From Paraglaciecola sp. 20A4 (GTDB taxonomy: Bacteria > Pseudomonadota > Gammaproteobacteria > Enterobacterales > Alteromonadaceae): a stretch of 64,000 nt of DNA. A program made the translations under genes and the position numbers. The DNA lies in NCBI RefSeq assembly GCF_011378905.1, contig NZ_WTPY01000005.1:186001-250000 (forward strand), written 5' to 3'. The stretch's first letter is position 1; each line of letters begins with the position of its first letter. Positions 63,118 to 64,000 of the stretch are shown here, one piece after another. The notes below the pieces were generated by a model. It saw only the letters and a program-made list of their open reading frames with translations, searched no databases and was not told the origin of the DNA.

Positions 63118-64000
63118 TTACCGTATCCGCTTAATGTTATACAAACGGTCAACATAGCTATTTTTCACAGATAATCTAAGGGGTAACAATGGCGTAACAG
63201 ATACCCCATTCAATGTTCCTTTATAAAGCCTTTTATTATCGTCGAAGTAAGCTAGTCCTTTTACATCATGAATAACAAATGGTTGCCCATCCTCTTCACC
63301 TAAATACAACATAACGTGGCCAGGAATATACAGCAGGTCGCCCACCTCTAGTTGTTCAATAGCGGCGAGTTTATCTGCCAATGGCGTAGTTTTAATAAAG
63401 TGAGTATCAATTCCGTAGGCTGTGCCCCCCTGATCACCGGAATTACGTGGCATCAGTATGCCGAACGAGCGATATATTTCTCCCACAAATCCGGTACAGT
63501 CACGGCCATTAAAATCATGTCCCCATCCATAACGTTCCCCTAAGAATTTGAATCCCTGACGTATCACATTGGCTTTGGTGAAAGGTAGATAGCCTAAATG
63601 GACGTCCTGACTGCGGCCGATCAAGGCTTTTTGTAAACTTAATTGTCCCTGTGTAGTTCGGGTAGGCAACCAAACCACATAGTTAGCATAAGGATTTTGC
63701 CCATACAACGCGTTTGGCACTTCATTTTGGGCCACTAAAGGCAGGCGTACACTCATGTCTAATTGCTGTTCAGATACCCCAGCTTGCTCAGGTACATATT
63801 GCGTGAATACTTTAGCCCCTGTAACCACAATAAAATCTGCCGCTTTAATAAATGTCTGTACTTGTTCCTTGCTGGCTAGGGCAACGTTCTCAACGCGTGT
63901 CCAGGCTAGATAATTAAACCCTTGCACCAACGCCCATTGGCTGTCTTGGCTGCGGGTTAAAATTGCGACTGCATCACCTGGAAATAACGCACTTTCTTGA
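63118..64000 (-). CDS. NlpC/P60 cysteine peptidase with SH3 domain, 5' end cut by window edge
   Basis: The frame stays open through the right edge of the window, so the gene is partial at its N-terminus. The visible part has an SH3-type region (FPGDAVAILTRSQDSQWALV, then the stretch to about residue 95) and a C-terminal NlpC/P60 domain: catalytic Cys in GHDFNGRDCTGFVGEIY, His in IPGHVMLYLG, and the third His in PFVIHD. This matches YkfC-like gamma-D-Glu/DAP peptidases, which split the L-Ala-D-Glu peptide from murein. It ends six bases before the symporter start, so it is co-transcribed with it. Confidence 0.93.
   Translation of the reverse strand, partial: QESALFPGDAVAILTRSQDSQWALVQGFNYLAWTRVENVALASKEQVQTFIKAADFIVVTGAKVFTQYVPEQAGVSEQQLDMSVRLPLVAQNEVPNALYGQNPYANYVVWLPTRTTQGQLSLQKALIGRSQDVHLGYLPFTKANVIRQGFKFLGERYGWGHDFNGRDCTGFVGEIYRSFGILMPRNSGDQGGTAYGIDTHFIKTTPLADKLAAIEQLEVGDLLYIPGHVMLYLGEEDGQPFVIHDVKGLAYFDDNKRLYKGTLNGVSVTPLLPLRLSVKNSYVDRLYNIKRIR

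Overview
The window looks like a chromosomal segment of a marine gammaproteobacterium of the order Alteromonadales (Alteromonas/Paraglaciecola/Glaciecola type). This is inferred from moderate GC, the gammaproteobacterial order tolC-nudF-yqiB-cpdA-yqiA-parE, large TonB-dependent receptors and the protein sequences. No tRNA, rRNA, CRISPR array, insertion sequence or prophage was seen. The last gene runs off the right edge. The first 53 bases hold no gene that I can call.

Region by region: (1) 54-8055 holds a small unknown protein, an SMR efflux protein and the parE-yqiA-cpdA-yqiB-nudF / tolC block. (2) 8142-16873 is metabolic: an FAD oxidoreductase, a seven-iron ferredoxin, a class I HMG-CoA reductase, a thioesterase, an iron alcohol dehydrogenase, a BON-domain protein, an aldo/keto reductase and a DUF2254 membrane protein. 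(3) 16958-25505 is rich in small and membrane envelope or stress proteins: a DUF1328 protein, a small lipoprotein, Pmp3-like and YihY-like proteins, MscS, an MFS carrier and NhaA. (4) 25753-28607 is proBA, preceded by an internally deleted PutP-type symporter and a tiny membrane protein. (5) 28917-33786 has a MarR regulator, a SYLF lipoprotein and an MlaA-RND pair that probably moves lipids. (6) 34183-39766 is a compact five-gene signalling operon: an NtrC-family regulator, a stand-alone histidine-phosphotransfer-like protein, a CHASE3 kinase, a single-domain receiver and a REC-kinase-REC-REC hybrid. A good sigma-54 promoter candidate lies upstream. (7) 40145-42812 is a GNAT/C39-peptidase fusion plus an ATP-grasp ligase, a predicted peptide-modification pair, with a Fur-box-like site upstream.

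(8) 43075-64000 is the most striking region: a locus that appears to scavenge and break down peptidoglycan fragments. It encodes two TonB-dependent receptors, an AmiD-like zinc amidase fused to a beta-lactamase-fold serine hydrolase, a second serine hydrolase, a NagZ-type GH3 glucosaminidase, a NamZ-type (DUF1343) exo-muramidase, an NlpC/P60 peptidase, a sodium:solute symporter, a BadF-type amino-sugar kinase, the MurNAc-6-P etherase MurQ and a MurR/RpiR regulator. Read together, muropeptides would cross the outer membrane by TonB uptake and be trimmed by amidase, NagZ, NamZ and NlpC/P60 in the periplasm. MurNAc would enter by the sodium symporter, be phosphorylated by the kinase and split by MurQ to GlcNAc-6-P and lactate. 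No PTS transporter is seen, so this would be a PTS-independent version of the Bacillus ybb-type pathway. That route is inference from gene content.

Many start codons were moved inward from the longest open frame where a ribosome-binding site, signal peptide or family length supported it; the reasons are in the entries.
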